Below, one piece after another: positions 1 to 11,041 of a stretch of 64,000 nt of DNA; position 1 is the first letter of the stretch, and each line of letters opens with the position of its first letter. Source of the DNA: Platerodrilus igneus (lineage: Eukaryota; Arthropoda; Insecta; Coleoptera; Lycidae); the NCBI GenBank assembly GCA_036346225.1, contig JARFIW010001491.1, positions 5,146,001 through 5,210,000 of the forward strand. The letters run 5' to 3'. The notes beneath the pieces are model-generated. The model saw nothing but the letters and a program-made list of their open reading frames with translations. It was not told the DNA's origin and did not search any database. The position numbers were made by a program, and so were the translations under genes.

Positions 1-1
1 A

Positions 2-1180
2 TTTCCTACCTTTCGGGTAACTAATAATAGACTATATAAATTTGTATCTTCGTCCCCACATAAAATATCGAATATCCCTGAATGGAAACTGGTCGTGCCC
101 ACTGCACTCATATTATGTCACGATGATCCCATAGCTGCACACCTTGGTGTTACAAAAACTCTCGTTAAAATATCTGAATTATATTACTGGCCCACACTTA
201 AGCAATCTGTTTGTCGTTATATCAAGAGCTGCAAAATTTGTGGTTCTCATAAGAGTTCACAAGACGCTCGCCCTGGTTTAATGGGTAACTTTAAGCGTGT
301 ATCTTACCCCTTTCAATTAATTTCGCTTGACTTATTAGGACCTCTCCCTCGATCGAAAAGAGGTAATCAATATCTTTTAGTTGTCACCGATTGGTTTTCT
401 AAATTTGTTATGGTGCAACCCTTACGTAAAGCTACATCCGCAGCTATAATTAAATTCCTAGAACAAAATGTCTTTCTTATCTTTGGTGTCCCACAGATTA
501 TTCTTTGTGACAATGGTGCACAATTTATCTCTAAAGATTTTCAGAATTTCGTTAAAAGTTATAAAGTACAAAAAATTTGGTTTAACGCAAAATATCACCC
601 CCAAGTAAACCCTACCGAAAGAGTAAATAGAGTCTTAATCACCGCTATCTCTTCCTATATTAATTCAGACCATACTACATGGGATGAACATATCTTTGAA
701 ATTGCTCAAGCTTTGCGTACATCTAAACACGAAGCAACCCAATTCACTCCGTCATTTCTTGTTTTTGGAAGATATACCCCAATCGATGGGAGTTATTATG
801 GTTTAGTGCCTGACGATACTAACGTAATTGAATTTGACGATAAAGTACGTTGGGACAAGGACCAACAGTCATTACCTTCTATCTTTAACGACGTTAGAAA
901 AAATTTGTTAAAAGCTTACGAAAAGAGCAAGGACCATTATAACTTACGTAAACGAAATATTTCCTTCGCCTTGGGCGAACAAGTTTGGAAAAAGAATTAT
1001 GTCTTATCGGATGCATCTAAGAAATTTTCTTCAAAATTAGCCCCTAAATTCATTCTTTGTAAGGTCATTCGTGTCATTAGTCCCCTTATCTACGAACTTC
1101 AGGATGCTGAAGGAAAACGCCAAGGCAGGTGGCATATTAAAGACCTTAAGCCATTCTCTGCTGACCCAAATGCTACTTAA
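2..1180 (+). CDS. Ty3/gypsy-type pol, 3' end (integrase)
   Basis: The frame is open from base 2 to a stop at 1180, so this is the C-terminal part of a longer pol that starts outside the window. It would insert element cDNA into chromosomes. Seen in order: an HHCC zinc-binding head (HDDPIAAHLG, then a CKIC pair about 30 residues later), the DDE core (Asp in SLDLLG, Asp in LCDNGAQF, Glu in NPTERVNR), and a C-terminal block ending GRWHIKDLKP, as in many insect gypsy integrases. No stop or frameshift is seen, which makes it the least damaged LTR-element pol segment here. Any ATG lies beyond the left edge. Gypsy assignment is from motif order; the lineage within Ty3/gypsy is not resolved. Confidence 0.9.
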   Translation, partial: FPTFRVTNNRLYKFVSSSPHKISNIPEWKLVVPTALILCHDDPIAAHLGVTKTLVKISELYYWPTLKQSVCRYIKSCKICGSHKSSQDARPGLMGNFKRVSYPFQLISLDLLGPLPRSKRGNQYLLVVTDWFSKFVMVQPLRKATSAAIIKFLEQNVFLIFGVPQIILCDNGAQFISKDFQNFVKSYKVQKIWFNAKYHPQVNPTERVNRVLITAISSYINSDHTTWDEHIFEIAQALRTSKHEATQFTPSFLVFGRYTPIDGSYYGLVPDDTNVIEFDDKVRWDKDQQSLPSIFNDVRKNLLKAYEKSKDHYNLRKRNISFALGEQVWKKNYVLSDASKKFSSKLAPKFILCKVIRVISPLIYELQDAEGKRQGRWHIKDLKPFSADPNAT

Positions 1181-3974
1181 GTTTTTTATGTTCCATGCTC
1201 CTTACTATTTACCTAATATTTCTTGTTCTCACCATCAATTAGTTAACTTTAATCACTTATTCCCTCTCTCGTACAGTATATAACCTCTTACACGTTTAAC
1301 TTTACTTCCCTTAAATTAGCTATCTTTTTCTTTTGGTTGACTTTCCCTTGACCATACCGTTAGATATATATCACTTCATTCTCTACACCTCCCAATATAA
1401 CTCTGTCGTTTCATTTAATTAACCCTAGAACTTTTCCTACTACATATTATTTGGTTTTTAGTATTTTTTTACATGGTTGAATTGTGTGGTAATTGTCGTA
1501 ACTTTGGTTGCAATAACTCATTGAATTTTTATGATTGGTTTTAGCTGATGTTAGAGTGAATGCTTTCTTCCTTGGACTCACATAGAACATGCGCAGTCTA
1601 TGCCATTGAAAGAAATAGTTCATATTCGCAGTTGCAAAAACTAGGATTGTCTATTCTATGTGTTTTTCTTCTGAATTATTGCAGTCGCCCACATTATACT
1701 ACATCATTATACTATATCTTTATTTGTTTTTTCTATTAAATCAGCATAACTTATAAACATTTTTTTTCATTGTTTTTTATTGAACTTTGTGGTGAGACGC
1801 TATTGCTTCTTATTGTTATCTTATTAAACTCTCGGTTGTTTAGCATATTGGGACAGTGTATCTGTATTAAACTGCTTATAATTGGGCATTTTTGTGTGTT
1901 TAGGGTGCTACCGTTTTGAGAAACTACCTTAAAACAGTTTGTTTTCGTGTGTTTGTATCTGTAATGATACCTTTAAGTTGTCGTGTCTACCTTTGTCTGA
2001 TTTTCTTATCGTAGTCGAAGCACTCGTTAGGAAAATGATCGTACTAGTTTAGTTCTCTTAGGAGTCTAGTGAATTTTAAAAATGTGTATACCTTATCTTG
2101 TCGGATCAATATCGCAGGTAGTCCTTCAGACTGCGCTGTGTTTAATAGGGACAATTCTCTACCTTCTCTCGGACGCTTGTCCAAAAACTATACTTTTTTC
2201 TTAACCCGCTATCTCCGCTATGCCTTATTCTTCTTTTGGTGGACCTGTTCTTGTCCCGGAACACCCGTCTGCCACATAAGAATGATGTTCCCTCATTCCG
2301 AGCTACTGGCCACACTGGTTGGTTGAGTAGCGCTTTGCTATCCACCTTTCCCTCTGTCGCTTTTGCTCAATGCGAGCCCTTACTCTACTTTCTTCTACCT
2401 GCAAGTGCCTCTAATGCATTCCAAAAAACCAACCTCCTTCTTTTTACCTTTCCTATTTCTACTGCCCTTTCATTTCTGTTAGTCACCGTGTGGTTGCGCG
2501 GGAAGTTTCCACAGACACCTGGACCATGTCTCTGCGAATCTTTCGTGGGGTCATGCGGTGCCGCTGTCAGTGCATGGGCTCTGGCAGTGAAGGTATGTAT
2601 GAGTGTGTGAATGTGTGAGTGGATGTGTATATCGTTATATACCGTGTGGATATCGGGTGATTGTTTCACCGATATCGATTACCGCCGGGTGCAGGAATGC
2701 ACCCAAATGTCTTTGCCGGTCTCTCGTGCTGTTTCGTGTGAACGGACCTGCTTCACAGGTTTCTCTTTTTAGAGGGCACGGGTCAATCCCATTTAAACGG
2801 TTCTACTGGAGCCACTCTATTGTTGTTATTCATTGTCTTGGGTAATAACTAGGCCAATATCTTTGTCTTCTTTATTATCCTTGATAATACCCTTAGTTTT
2901 AATATCGTTATCTTACCGATTACCTTTAGTAATAGCTTTAGTTTAGTCTCGTTAACTTACTGACTACCGTTAGTAATAATTTTGGTTTAATTTCTCGTTA
3001 TCTTACCGACTACCGTTAGTAATAACTTCGAGTTATTTCGCGTTATCTTACCGGTTATCTTTAGTAATAACTTTTGTTTAATTTCGTGTTACTTTACCTA
3101 CTATCTCTTATAATCACTTTAGCTTAATATCGTGTTATCTTATCGAGTATCTCACATAATAACTAAAGCTTAATACCGTTATCTTATTCATTACCTTTGA
3201 GGATAACAACTTAAGCTTAATATCATTATCTTATCTATTATCTTTAACATCAATTTGAGATCTTGTCTTATCCTTTTATCGTCCTAACGTGTGGTATATA
3301 TGACCAGACGTGGGAATTATTTTTTTCTGATATTTAAGTGAAAAAGCTAACCCGATTTAGAAATGTAATTTGTCAGGTTAGCATATAAGGATTTAGTAGG
3401 TGGTACTTTCGGTAAATTTGTTGATTCACAACATGTCATGGACAAGTTTTAAATGTGCATCGTAGAAAACCAAAGTACCAGTAACAAAATTTGCTAGAGT
3501 GCAGAGTGACTCACTCTATGAACATTTTTAAATTTGGGCACTTCTTGCCAAAAAGGAGAATAGTTTTGATGCAACACTCATGTGTGTTTGCACATAAGAA
3601 CTTTTATGTTAGCTTTAGTTAGATAGGTTTAGATAGGTTAGGCGACTTGTCGCACCCGTGTTAGTTTAAGTAGTGTTTCATGCTCCCCGACAAATTTGTG
3701 CTGTTGATAATTGGTGTAGTCAAAGACTATCGGGCTACCTATTCCGTTTCCTGGTACTTCGGTATACGTGTTATCGGTCGAAAAAACCAGGTGGCGCCTT
3801 ATATAAACATTTTGTAGGTTTTAAGTTAGGGTTTATATAGGGTAGTTAGGATTTAGATTTTAAGCTGTTACTGTGCTAACAGACTTTTTCTTTTTTTAAG
3901 TTTTTTCTTTTGTGGCTTTGTCGCGATTGTTACGTGCCATTGCACTTAAACAGTGTTTTTAGGTTAGTTTTTGG
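1181..3974. other. Non-coding stretch after the integrase; possible 3' UTR or long LTR
   Basis: No coding sequence that I can support. Short open frames between 2069 and 2845 show no domain and overlap on both strands. A TG-rich patch lies near 2590-2640 and a 45-bp tandem repeat at 2862-3255. Some insect gypsy elements have LTRs above 1 kb, so part of this may be a long LTR of the element whose integrase ends at 1180, but I find no clear polypurine tract or matching second LTR. Confidence 0.5.
2862..3255. repeat. Diverged tandem repeat, period about 45 bp, 8 units
   Basis: Units begin with a gttatcttaccgac-like motif at about 2907, 2951, 2997, 3042, 3088, 3133, 3178 and 3225, spaced 44-47 bp, with a less clear unit before 2907. 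Each unit then has a taccgttagtaataac-like core and a tttagtttaat-like tail. The copies differ at many positions, so the array is old. It lies in the non-coding region downstream of the integrase. Confidence 0.85.
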
Positions 3975-4670
3975 TGTACGGAAGTTTCGCGGCATATTTT
4001 CAAATACGCGGTACGCGGGAATTTTTTTAATGGACTAGGCGGTACTTCCGTACGTCAGAGTAGTGCATTCGCGCAGTGTGCTTATCCCTAGAGGGGTAGA
4101 GCAATACTAGACAAAGGGTGGGGAGAAGTGTTTCCGTGACGCTCTAAATCGCGGCCTTTTGCCGGTGAACTTTCAAGGTGTGTGGTCGGTCAGGTATCGT
4201 AGTGTGCCTTATCTCTAGTATGTAAATTTCCCTTCTGTTTTATCTTGTTGTCGTTCCCTATAAAACCTGATCCTGCCGCTCCCTGCATATTAGGTAGATA
4301 AATTTGCAGCCACCTCAAGGCAAATTGGACTCAGACAAATTGGATGTCCAAGCTCAGCCGACAGCCCCGGAGCAGAGGCCTACCGTAGCGCGACTTCCTG
4401 CCGGATGCCGGATTCCTTATGTAAGTAATAACGTATTACCATTTGTTTTTAATTCTGTATTATTTATTGCCTTAATTTTGTGTACATTTTCCGGTTATGG
4501 CGCAATATAAATTATTGGTGACGTCATGGTAGAGATCGCGCCAAATCTGTAAAAGGTTCGCGCTTTCCTCCGCCAGGGCGTTGCATTGCTTTTTATCCAT
4601 TGCGCTCGCGCGATGTATCTTATGAACTTTAGTAACTGTTTTACCGACCATATAAACTTTCACCAATAAA
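3975..4670 (+). mobile_element. LTR, copy 1 of a family also present at 45247-45927
   Basis: The sequence begins TGTACGGAAGTTTCGCGGC and aligns along its length with 45247-45927, which begins TGTGCAGGACTTCGCGCC. Shared landmarks are an acgtcagagt block, a tttccg(t/a)gacgctaaa block, a ggtatcgta block, a TGACGTCA site and a terminal AT-rich part. The right end abuts the minus-strand gypsy pol, whose RT/RNase H connection is cut at about 4675. The left flank is not gypsy pol, so this could be the 3' LTR of the element on its left rather than a solo LTR. The exact 3' end is uncertain by about 15 bp. Confidence 0.65.
4519..4526. promoter_or_regulatory. CRE-like palindrome TGACGTCA in LTR copy 1
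   Basis: An exact 8-bp CREB/ATF-type palindrome. The same octamer sits at the corresponding place in the second LTR copy (45797-45804) although the surrounding sequence has diverged. Retention in both copies suggests an LTR enhancer element; binding is inferred only. Confidence 0.45.
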
Positions 4671-4679
4671 AGTGTAATA

Positions 4680-5797
4680 AGAGGTTTCGAAAAGTCTAAT
4701 AGGGGGCGATTCGTTAATATGCTTTTGATTTTATTTACGACTTTAATGAATTCTGGGGTATGTACAATTTTGTTTCCTTTCTTTAAACAATTTGTCAGGG
4801 GTTTTGGTTATCTGAGCATAACCTTTAATAAATTTGCGGTAATAACCACTAAGTCCTAAAAATCCTTTTATTTCTTTATTCGTTTTTGGTATGGGGTAAT
4901 TTAATACGGCATTTGTTTTATCGGGGTTCGGCATAACTCCTTGGGGTGTTATTATATGACCTAAAAATGCTACTTCTTTTTGTAGAAATTCGCTCTTATC
5001 TAATTGTACTTTAAATTGTGCTGTTCTTAATGTTTCGAACACTCCTCTTAATCTTTCTATATGCTCCACTAATGATGTTGAATACACTATGATATCGTCT
5101 AGGTACACAAGGCATTTTTCGTTGTGTATCCCTCGTAGTATGTTATCCATTACTCTTTGAAAAGTTGCGGGTGCGTTCTTTAGTCAAAATTGCATCCTTT
5201 TACATTCATAATGTCCTCTAGGTGTGCTAAAGGCTGTTTTTTGTGTATCCTTTTCTTCCATTTCTACTTGATGATATCCTGATGCTAGATCTAATGTCGA
5301 AAAATATTGGCACTTGCCTAATTCGTCCAAAATTTCAGTTATACTTAGTAGCGGGTATTTATCGTCTACTGTTTTTTCATTTAATTTTGTGTAATCTATT
5401 ACCATTCTATATTTTCGTTTTCCTGATGAGTCCAGTTTTTTTAGTACTATTAATACGGGGCTGCTCCATGGTGAATTGGAGTGTTGTATGATATCTTGAT
5501 CTAATAAGTCGGCTACTTGTCTATCAGCTTTTTCCTGACTTGCCTGGGGTACTCTATATGCTTTTGTGAATATGGGTTTGTTGTCTGTTAGTTCAATGTT
5601 ATGCTTGACTGTATTCGTAAATGTTAGGGGTATTCCTTCGCAATGGAATATGTCGCGGTATTCGAAACATAAATTTTTGATTTCTCTTTGTTCTTCCTGA
5701 TTGATGTCGGTGTTAAAACGAATATTACTTAAATTTTCTCTTAATATTTCGTCGGGGTTATAATTTTCGTTTAAATTTTCGTCTATTTCCATCTCGT
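4680..5797 (-). pseudogene. Gypsy reverse transcriptase fragment
   Basis: Reverse transcriptase of the minus-strand gypsy element. Seen: a conserved pre-palm block with DIIQHSNSPWSSPVLIV, the TLDLASGYHQ motif, the catalytic box [11 protein letters not shown], and the [12 protein letters not shown] segment near the connection to RNase H. One in-frame TGA at about 5184 replaces the Gly expected just before the LKNAPATF motif; the same frame resumes directly after it. A frameshift near 4800 precedes the truncation at about 4675. The frame also continues, without a base gained or lost, into 9667-9673 beyond the inserted LINE. Not functional. Confidence 0.9.
5791..5797. repeat. Target-site duplication, left copy (atctcgt)
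   Basis: The 7-mer atctcgt occurs here and at 9667-9673, exactly bracketing the LINE. Removing the LINE and one copy restores an uninterrupted gypsy reading frame on the minus strand. Confidence 0.85.
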
Positions 5798-8700
5798 ATA
5801 ATACTGCTAAAGAACACTTTGGTGCATCAAAAGTTTGGACATTAGACGGACGAATTTTTATTCACCTGCCTAATAACAGTATAAAGAGTGTTATCAATTT
5901 GTCACAGTTAAATTCTTGCATCCAAGTTTGTGAGAATGAGACTGCAATTAAACGAGTTAAATATAGTACTCGAAGTCAAAGTAAAAGTAACTAAGTTGTA
6001 TGCCTGGTATCTACCGCCTTATTTTGATAGCTATATGATAAGATAGGGTGCTCTATAATATTATATAATCTGGCGTTTCTTTTCAACTACATTTGTATTT
6101 TTTACTGTCATTCGATATTTGATATTTGCTATTGATTTTGATTTTGATCTTGTGAGCTAACTATATAGTATAGGCTGGCTACCTTTATATCGCATTATAT
6201 CTTGTTTTGCTTTTGGCGCTTATTTGTTTGTACTGTCTGTTTATTATTATGATTAGGTTTAGTATTAAGTGTTTGTTACGGTTAGTATTTGTAGTTAAGA
6301 ATGTGTGCGGGTATGTGTATAAGTGTGAATGTTCGAGCTTAGTTACAGGGATGCATTGCTTTATACTGTTTGGTAAAGTGGTTTGCCCTATATTTAAATA
6401 CTTCTTTTTTTATTTCTGGGTGAAATTTATTAATGGCTGAAAATTTTTCTGATTTATGCTTAATTGAGTTGGATTTTCTTGAAAGAGTTGTTGGTATTGA
6501 TCTAGAACAACCCTACTCCCTGCCACCTGTCCCGTCTTGTTCCGCTCTTTTTTGTCAATCACTCTCTCGTCATCCGAAATCGTTTCAATGCTGTCATATT
6601 AATGCCTGCTCACTACATTCTCATTTAGATGAGTTTCTTTACCTTTTTGAGTCTTGTCTTCCACACTGTGTTGCTGTGTCAGAAACGTGGCTGAAACCAA
6701 CTTTGTCTGATTCCTTGGTCAAGTTAGAAGGATATAAAATTATACGAAACGACAGAACAGGGAAAAGTGGTGGAGGGGTGGCTCTTTATGTTCGTAATGA
6801 TCTTAATTGTAAATTTATTGCATCTTCCCCCTCCATGTATAAGGCGCGTCCGGAATTTCTTTTTCTTGAGATGGTAGCTGCGCAGGCAAAAGTTCTAGTT
6901 GGAGTTGTTTATAAGCCCCAAAATTGGGTTTTGGTTGATGTTGAGGAGGTAATTTTCAATATGCCCGCATTATACAGATATAATCGTGCTTGGAGACTGG
7001 AACATCAATTTACTGAATGATACATCCGAGGTCCATTATTTTCGAACTATGATGGATGCATGTAATCTTAGCATTTTACCACTTGAACCCACTCACCATG
7101 CGCCTCTTTCATCATCGATTATTGACCATATTATAATTTCGAATAAGGACAGAGCACTAAATTTTGGACAAATACCGATATGAGAAATCTCTAAACACGA
7201 TCTTATTTTTGTATCATATTCACTTAAAACATATAAATTTCAACCTAAATTAATTACTTACCGGGATTTTAAGAGTGTTAATTCTGAACTTCTACAGACA
7301 GATATAGAACGTGCGAGCTGGCATGAAATCGATGAGGAAGCAGATGTTGATGCTAAACTCCACAAGTTCAATACACTTGTTAACAATATTTTTGACATTC
7401 ATGCTCCATTTAAAACAGTTAGGGTAACTAGACCAAAATCTCCGTGGTTAACCCTAAAATTAATGAAATGAGACGAATGAGAGACAGTGCACTTGCATTT
7501 TATAAGAAAGTTAATACTGCATTGAATTATGACCGTTACAAAAGTATACGTAATAGGACCAAGCAGTTGATCAGAAACTCTAAATTAAAATATTATCATT
7601 CTATAGCTTCATATACCGATTCCCGAAGGACTTGGGCTGCTTTAAAGAAAGCTGGTATAGGAAAACCATTATTGCAGATGCCTTACAGCATACATGTAGA
7701 TACACTGAATCGACATTTTCTGCATTAAAGATGCAAGACAATACAGCTAAACTGAATACTATCAAACGCTTAATCAGTATACCGCCCCTTTCATTTCCAC
7801 AATTTGTGTTTACTGAAGTGTCGACCGATGATGTCCACAAGTCTGTTCTGCGCATTAAATCAAAAGCTTTGGGTTTTGATAAAATATCGAGCTCAATGCT
7901 TACACAAATCTGCCCAATTGCTCTAGAATCTTTAACAAGTATAATTAATACATCTTTTAGCACTGCTCGTTTTTCATTAGTATGGAAACACTCCATAGTT
8001 AGGCCATTACCAAAGAAAGCAATCCCTTTAGGTCCAGATGATTATCGTCCGATTAGCATTTTACCAGCGCTTTCAAAATCCGCTGAATACCTAGCACTTG
8101 ATCAAATGTTGTTATTTTTAAAACAGTACACATTACTAGACAAATACCAATCGGGTTTCCGTGCGAATTATAGTACATGTACTGCGCTTTTGCGGGTAAC
8201 TGATGATGTCAGAAAGGCCATGGATTGTCAAAAACTTACTTTACTGATTTTATTAGATTTCAGTGCAGCCTTTAACAGTGTTGACTTTAACATCCTTTTA
8301 ACTAAATTAAAATGTCTAAATAATTTTTCAGAGTCAGCAATCTCTTGGGTAGAATCATACTTATCACAACGCACGCAGCAAGTTAAAGATGAAAATGGTC
8401 ACATCTCACAATCTGTTGATCTGGTTACAGGCGTACCTCAAGGCAGTGTACTCGGTCCTCTTTTGTTTAGCTTGTACATTCAAGACTTTTCCACAACATT
8501 GAAGTTTTGTCGTTACCACTGCTATGCAGATGACGTGCAGATTTATTTCCATTTTTCTCCAACAGAAATAATTGAAGCGTTCCAGGCAGTTAATGATGAT
8601 CTACCAAGGGTTGACGATTGGTGTAAAAATAATTTATTAACCATAAATCCGGCCAAATGCCAAGCTTTGCTTCTGGGAACACAAAATTTAATTAGATCAG

Positions 8701-9666
8701 TTCAGTTCGTGGATCTTCCCATGTTAATGCTTGGTAAATCAAACATAAACTTTTTACCTATAATTAAAAATCTAGGTATCCTGTTGGATCCAAACCTCAG
8801 ATGGAAAGATCAGGTATCAAGCGTGTGTAGAAAAGTTCTATTTACTCTGCATACTCTTAAGCGTCTAAAACGGTTTATACCGACTAAATTAAAGTTAAAG
8901 TTAGTACAATCATTAATTCTTCCACATTTCGATTATTGCGATGCATTATATACCAATCTTTCATCTAATTTAAGTTTACGTCTACAACGCTCGCAAAATA
9001 GTTGTGTACGGTTTATCTTCGAACTAAAATATTGGGAAAGAGTCACCCATTTTACACAAGAATGTCGTGGCTTAAACTAAACAATAGGCGAAAACTTCAC
9101 TTGGCAGTGCTTGTCTATAAACTTATTTCTAACCGCAACCCGTTCTACCTAAGCCAACATTTTTCTTTTCTTTCAAATCGGCGCTATAACACTAGGCGAG
9201 ATGACTTGCTATCTATCCCCATACACCATACCCATACATTCCATTTGTCTTTTCTTGTTTCCGGTTCCCTCTTGTGGAATACTATTCCTCTTGATATTAG
9301 GCAGGCTCCGACCGTGCAACGTTTTCGTAAACTCTTGCAGGAACATCTTTTAAACTTTCAGGTGTAGAGGCAAGTGCATTTTCCTAAACTGATGCTCGAT
9401 GAGTGTGTGCGTGGGTTTGTATGTGTGAGAGAGAGTTGTGTGTGCATGTGTGTGACGTAGGGTGCGTTTGTGCGAGAGTGTGTGCGTGTGTGTAGTGATT
9501 TCTTTTATTTATTTTTTTTTTACCTTATTCAAGAGTACAGCTGTATGCAAGTTAGGTGTAAGACAGGGCCTAATGGCCCTAATCGCGCTTGATGCAGTTT
9601 GTATCAAAACTTTGTATCTTATAATGTATATTTAGTTAAATAATAAAGACATTTCAATTCAATTCA
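5798..9666 (+). mobile_element. CR1/L2-group non-LTR retrotransposon (LINE), near full length
   Basis: A 3.87-kb LINE lying opposite to the gypsy element it entered. It has a roughly 635-bp 5' region, an endonuclease plus reverse transcriptase coding part (6433-9367), a 3' UTR with a TG-rich stretch (about 9400-9500), an AATAAA at 9642-9647 and a short pentamer tail (ttcaa repeats) instead of poly(A). Short-repeat tails and no poly(A) fit the CR1/L2/Daphne/Kiri group rather than Jockey; the exact clade needs a tree. It is flanked by the 7-bp duplication atctcgt. Confidence 0.85.
6433..9367 (+). pseudogene. LINE ORF2: APE endonuclease + reverse transcriptase, frameshifted
   Basis: The protein would nick target DNA and reverse-transcribe LINE RNA there. 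The ATG at 6433 follows an AT-rich leader. APE motifs in order: HINACSLHSHLDE, SETWLKP, GGGVALYVR, GDWNINLL (about 6988), IIDHIIIS, and a final S-K-H-D near 7190. RT motifs: LLDFSAAFNSVD (motif A), TGVPQGSVLGPLLF (motif B), CYADDVQIYF (YADD, about 8522). The longest unbroken piece is 7632-9080. The reading frame changes at about 6990, 7190-7440, 7700 and 9040, and the last part ends at 9367. No catalytic motif is missing, so damage is mainly indels. A separate ORF1 is not evident. Confidence 0.9.
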
Positions 9667-10119
9667 ATCTCGTTAAAATTTAATTCTTTTACGTTAATTG
9701 GGTTGGTTAATGATAGTTCTACGATGTAGTCATTTGAATTTAATATTGTCGTTGTGGCATAATTATCCTTTATTTGTACTAATGCGGTTGGGGTCTCTAC
9801 TCCTTGTTGAAAAGTTTTGTGATTTATTATTCCTAATTTGTTATTTGAATTTACGGGGATTTTTATCTTTTTTCTGTTCGGGGTTCTATTGTGTATTTTT
9901 CTTCAACTTGGGTATTTTGAAATTTAATGGGGATTCGTCCATATTTGGTTCTTAGTAAACGGTTTTTTTATGTCGATGTTGGCTCCTAATTTTCTTAGAA
10001 GGTCCATTCCTAGTAGTCCGTCATATTTGTCGGTGAATTCGAATATGCAGAATTTATGCTTCATTTTTACGTTAAATGTTTTAAGAGTATGTTTGCTACG
10101 AATTGGTGTAGGGTTGTTT
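9667..10119 (-). pseudogene. Gypsy protease C-terminal part and linker to RT
   Basis: On the minus strand this encodes the second half of the retropepsin (KYDGLLGMDLLRKLGANI, matching the conserved GxxGxDxL region of gypsy proteases) and the linker leading into the RT. It is bounded by the SINE target duplication (10107-10119) on one side and the LINE target duplication (9667-9673) on the other. By my reading the frame across the SINE site is off by one, so there is at least one small indel here besides the insertions. Confidence 0.75.
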
Positions 10120-10419
10120 AACGCGGCTCCGTGGCGTAGTGGTATGTGTGTGACTACTACGCCCAAGGTCCCGGGTTCGAATCCCGACACGGTCCGCTTG
10201 AAAAATGTTAGGCGAGCATTTTTCGCAAAAAATACACCCTCGTTCGGATGAGAGGTAAAATGGAGGTCCCGTGTGTGAGTGTTGTCACGCACGTTAAAGA
10301 TCCCCTACCTTGCTTGGAACAGCAAGGATTCGGCAAAATTCAAAATTTTCCAGGTAAAAAAAACTCGCTTCCTGGCCAATGTAGTACCTTCGGGTGGAGC
10401 ATTGGAAAATCACATGTAA
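10120..10419 (+). mobile_element. tRNA-derived SINE
   Basis: A 300-bp insertion in the gypsy protease, flanked by the 13-bp direct repeat tgtagggttgttt (10107-10119 and 10420-10432). Its head is tRNA-like: box A reads TGGCGTAGTGG and box B reads GGTTCGAATCC, at tRNA spacing, giving an internal RNA polymerase III promoter. The body that follows is unrelated to tRNA and the 3' end is not poly(A). SINEs have no proteins of their own and depend on a partner LINE; the partner is not identifiable here. It entered after the gypsy element. Confidence 0.88.
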
Positions 10420-10700
10420 TGTAGGGTTGTTTGATGGACTGTTTTAATTTTAAACGGTTCTCTTTCTACATAGTTTAAATAATATTTCTTTACAGTTCGC
10501 GAGCTAATTAATGTTTTTGAGGATTCGGTATCGATTAGTAGTTTGAATTTGGCGTGGGGTATTTCTATATAAAGTAGTACAAGGTGATTCATATTTTTTA
10601 AGTTTATTACGTTTGGTCGGTTATAAATCGGTCTATCTGAAAATTTGACCACGCGTTTTCTTCGTCGTCGTCCTCGTAAGTTTCGTATGATTCTTCGCAT
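10420..10700 (-). pseudogene. Gypsy protease N-terminal part
   Basis: The minus-strand frame runs through an Arg/Lys-rich linker and then the retropepsin active-site region, read as LLIDTESSKTLIS. Gypsy proteases have DTGS or DSGS there, so the catalytic Gly is replaced by Glu, a change expected to inactivate the enzyme. The frame runs into the SINE at 10419. It lies downstream of gag and upstream of RT, as expected. Confidence 0.8.
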
Positions 10701-11041
10701 TCATAATTGTTCGAATGGTTTTATTCATTGTCTGTACTTGGTCGAATGCAATTATTCTGGTCATCTTCATATTCCTCTATTTCTTGATGAAATAGTTCTT
10801 CCGATGTAAAAGTGCGTTTTTAGTTAGGATTCGGTCGAATGTGTGTTATTCTTGTGTTTGGTCTGGTATTACCAAATGAGGTATACATTGGTGTGGGTTT
10901 ATAATAGTTATTGAGATTATTATTACTAGTTGTCATTGGTGAGTTTCTAATAGGATTCGCTTTGAATGCTGGTCTTTGCTGATTTACGTTTTGGTTGAAT
11001 CTTGGTTGAAATGCGGGCTTCGTAAAATTTGGGTTGAATGT

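Noticed and set aside
2236..2610. 124-codon open frame in the region after the integrase
   Set aside because: No domain, overlaps a minus-strand frame of similar length, low-complexity composition.
9924..10292. 122-codon minus-strand frame as one gene
   Set aside because: Its first part is antisense SINE; only the part below 10107 is gypsy protease.
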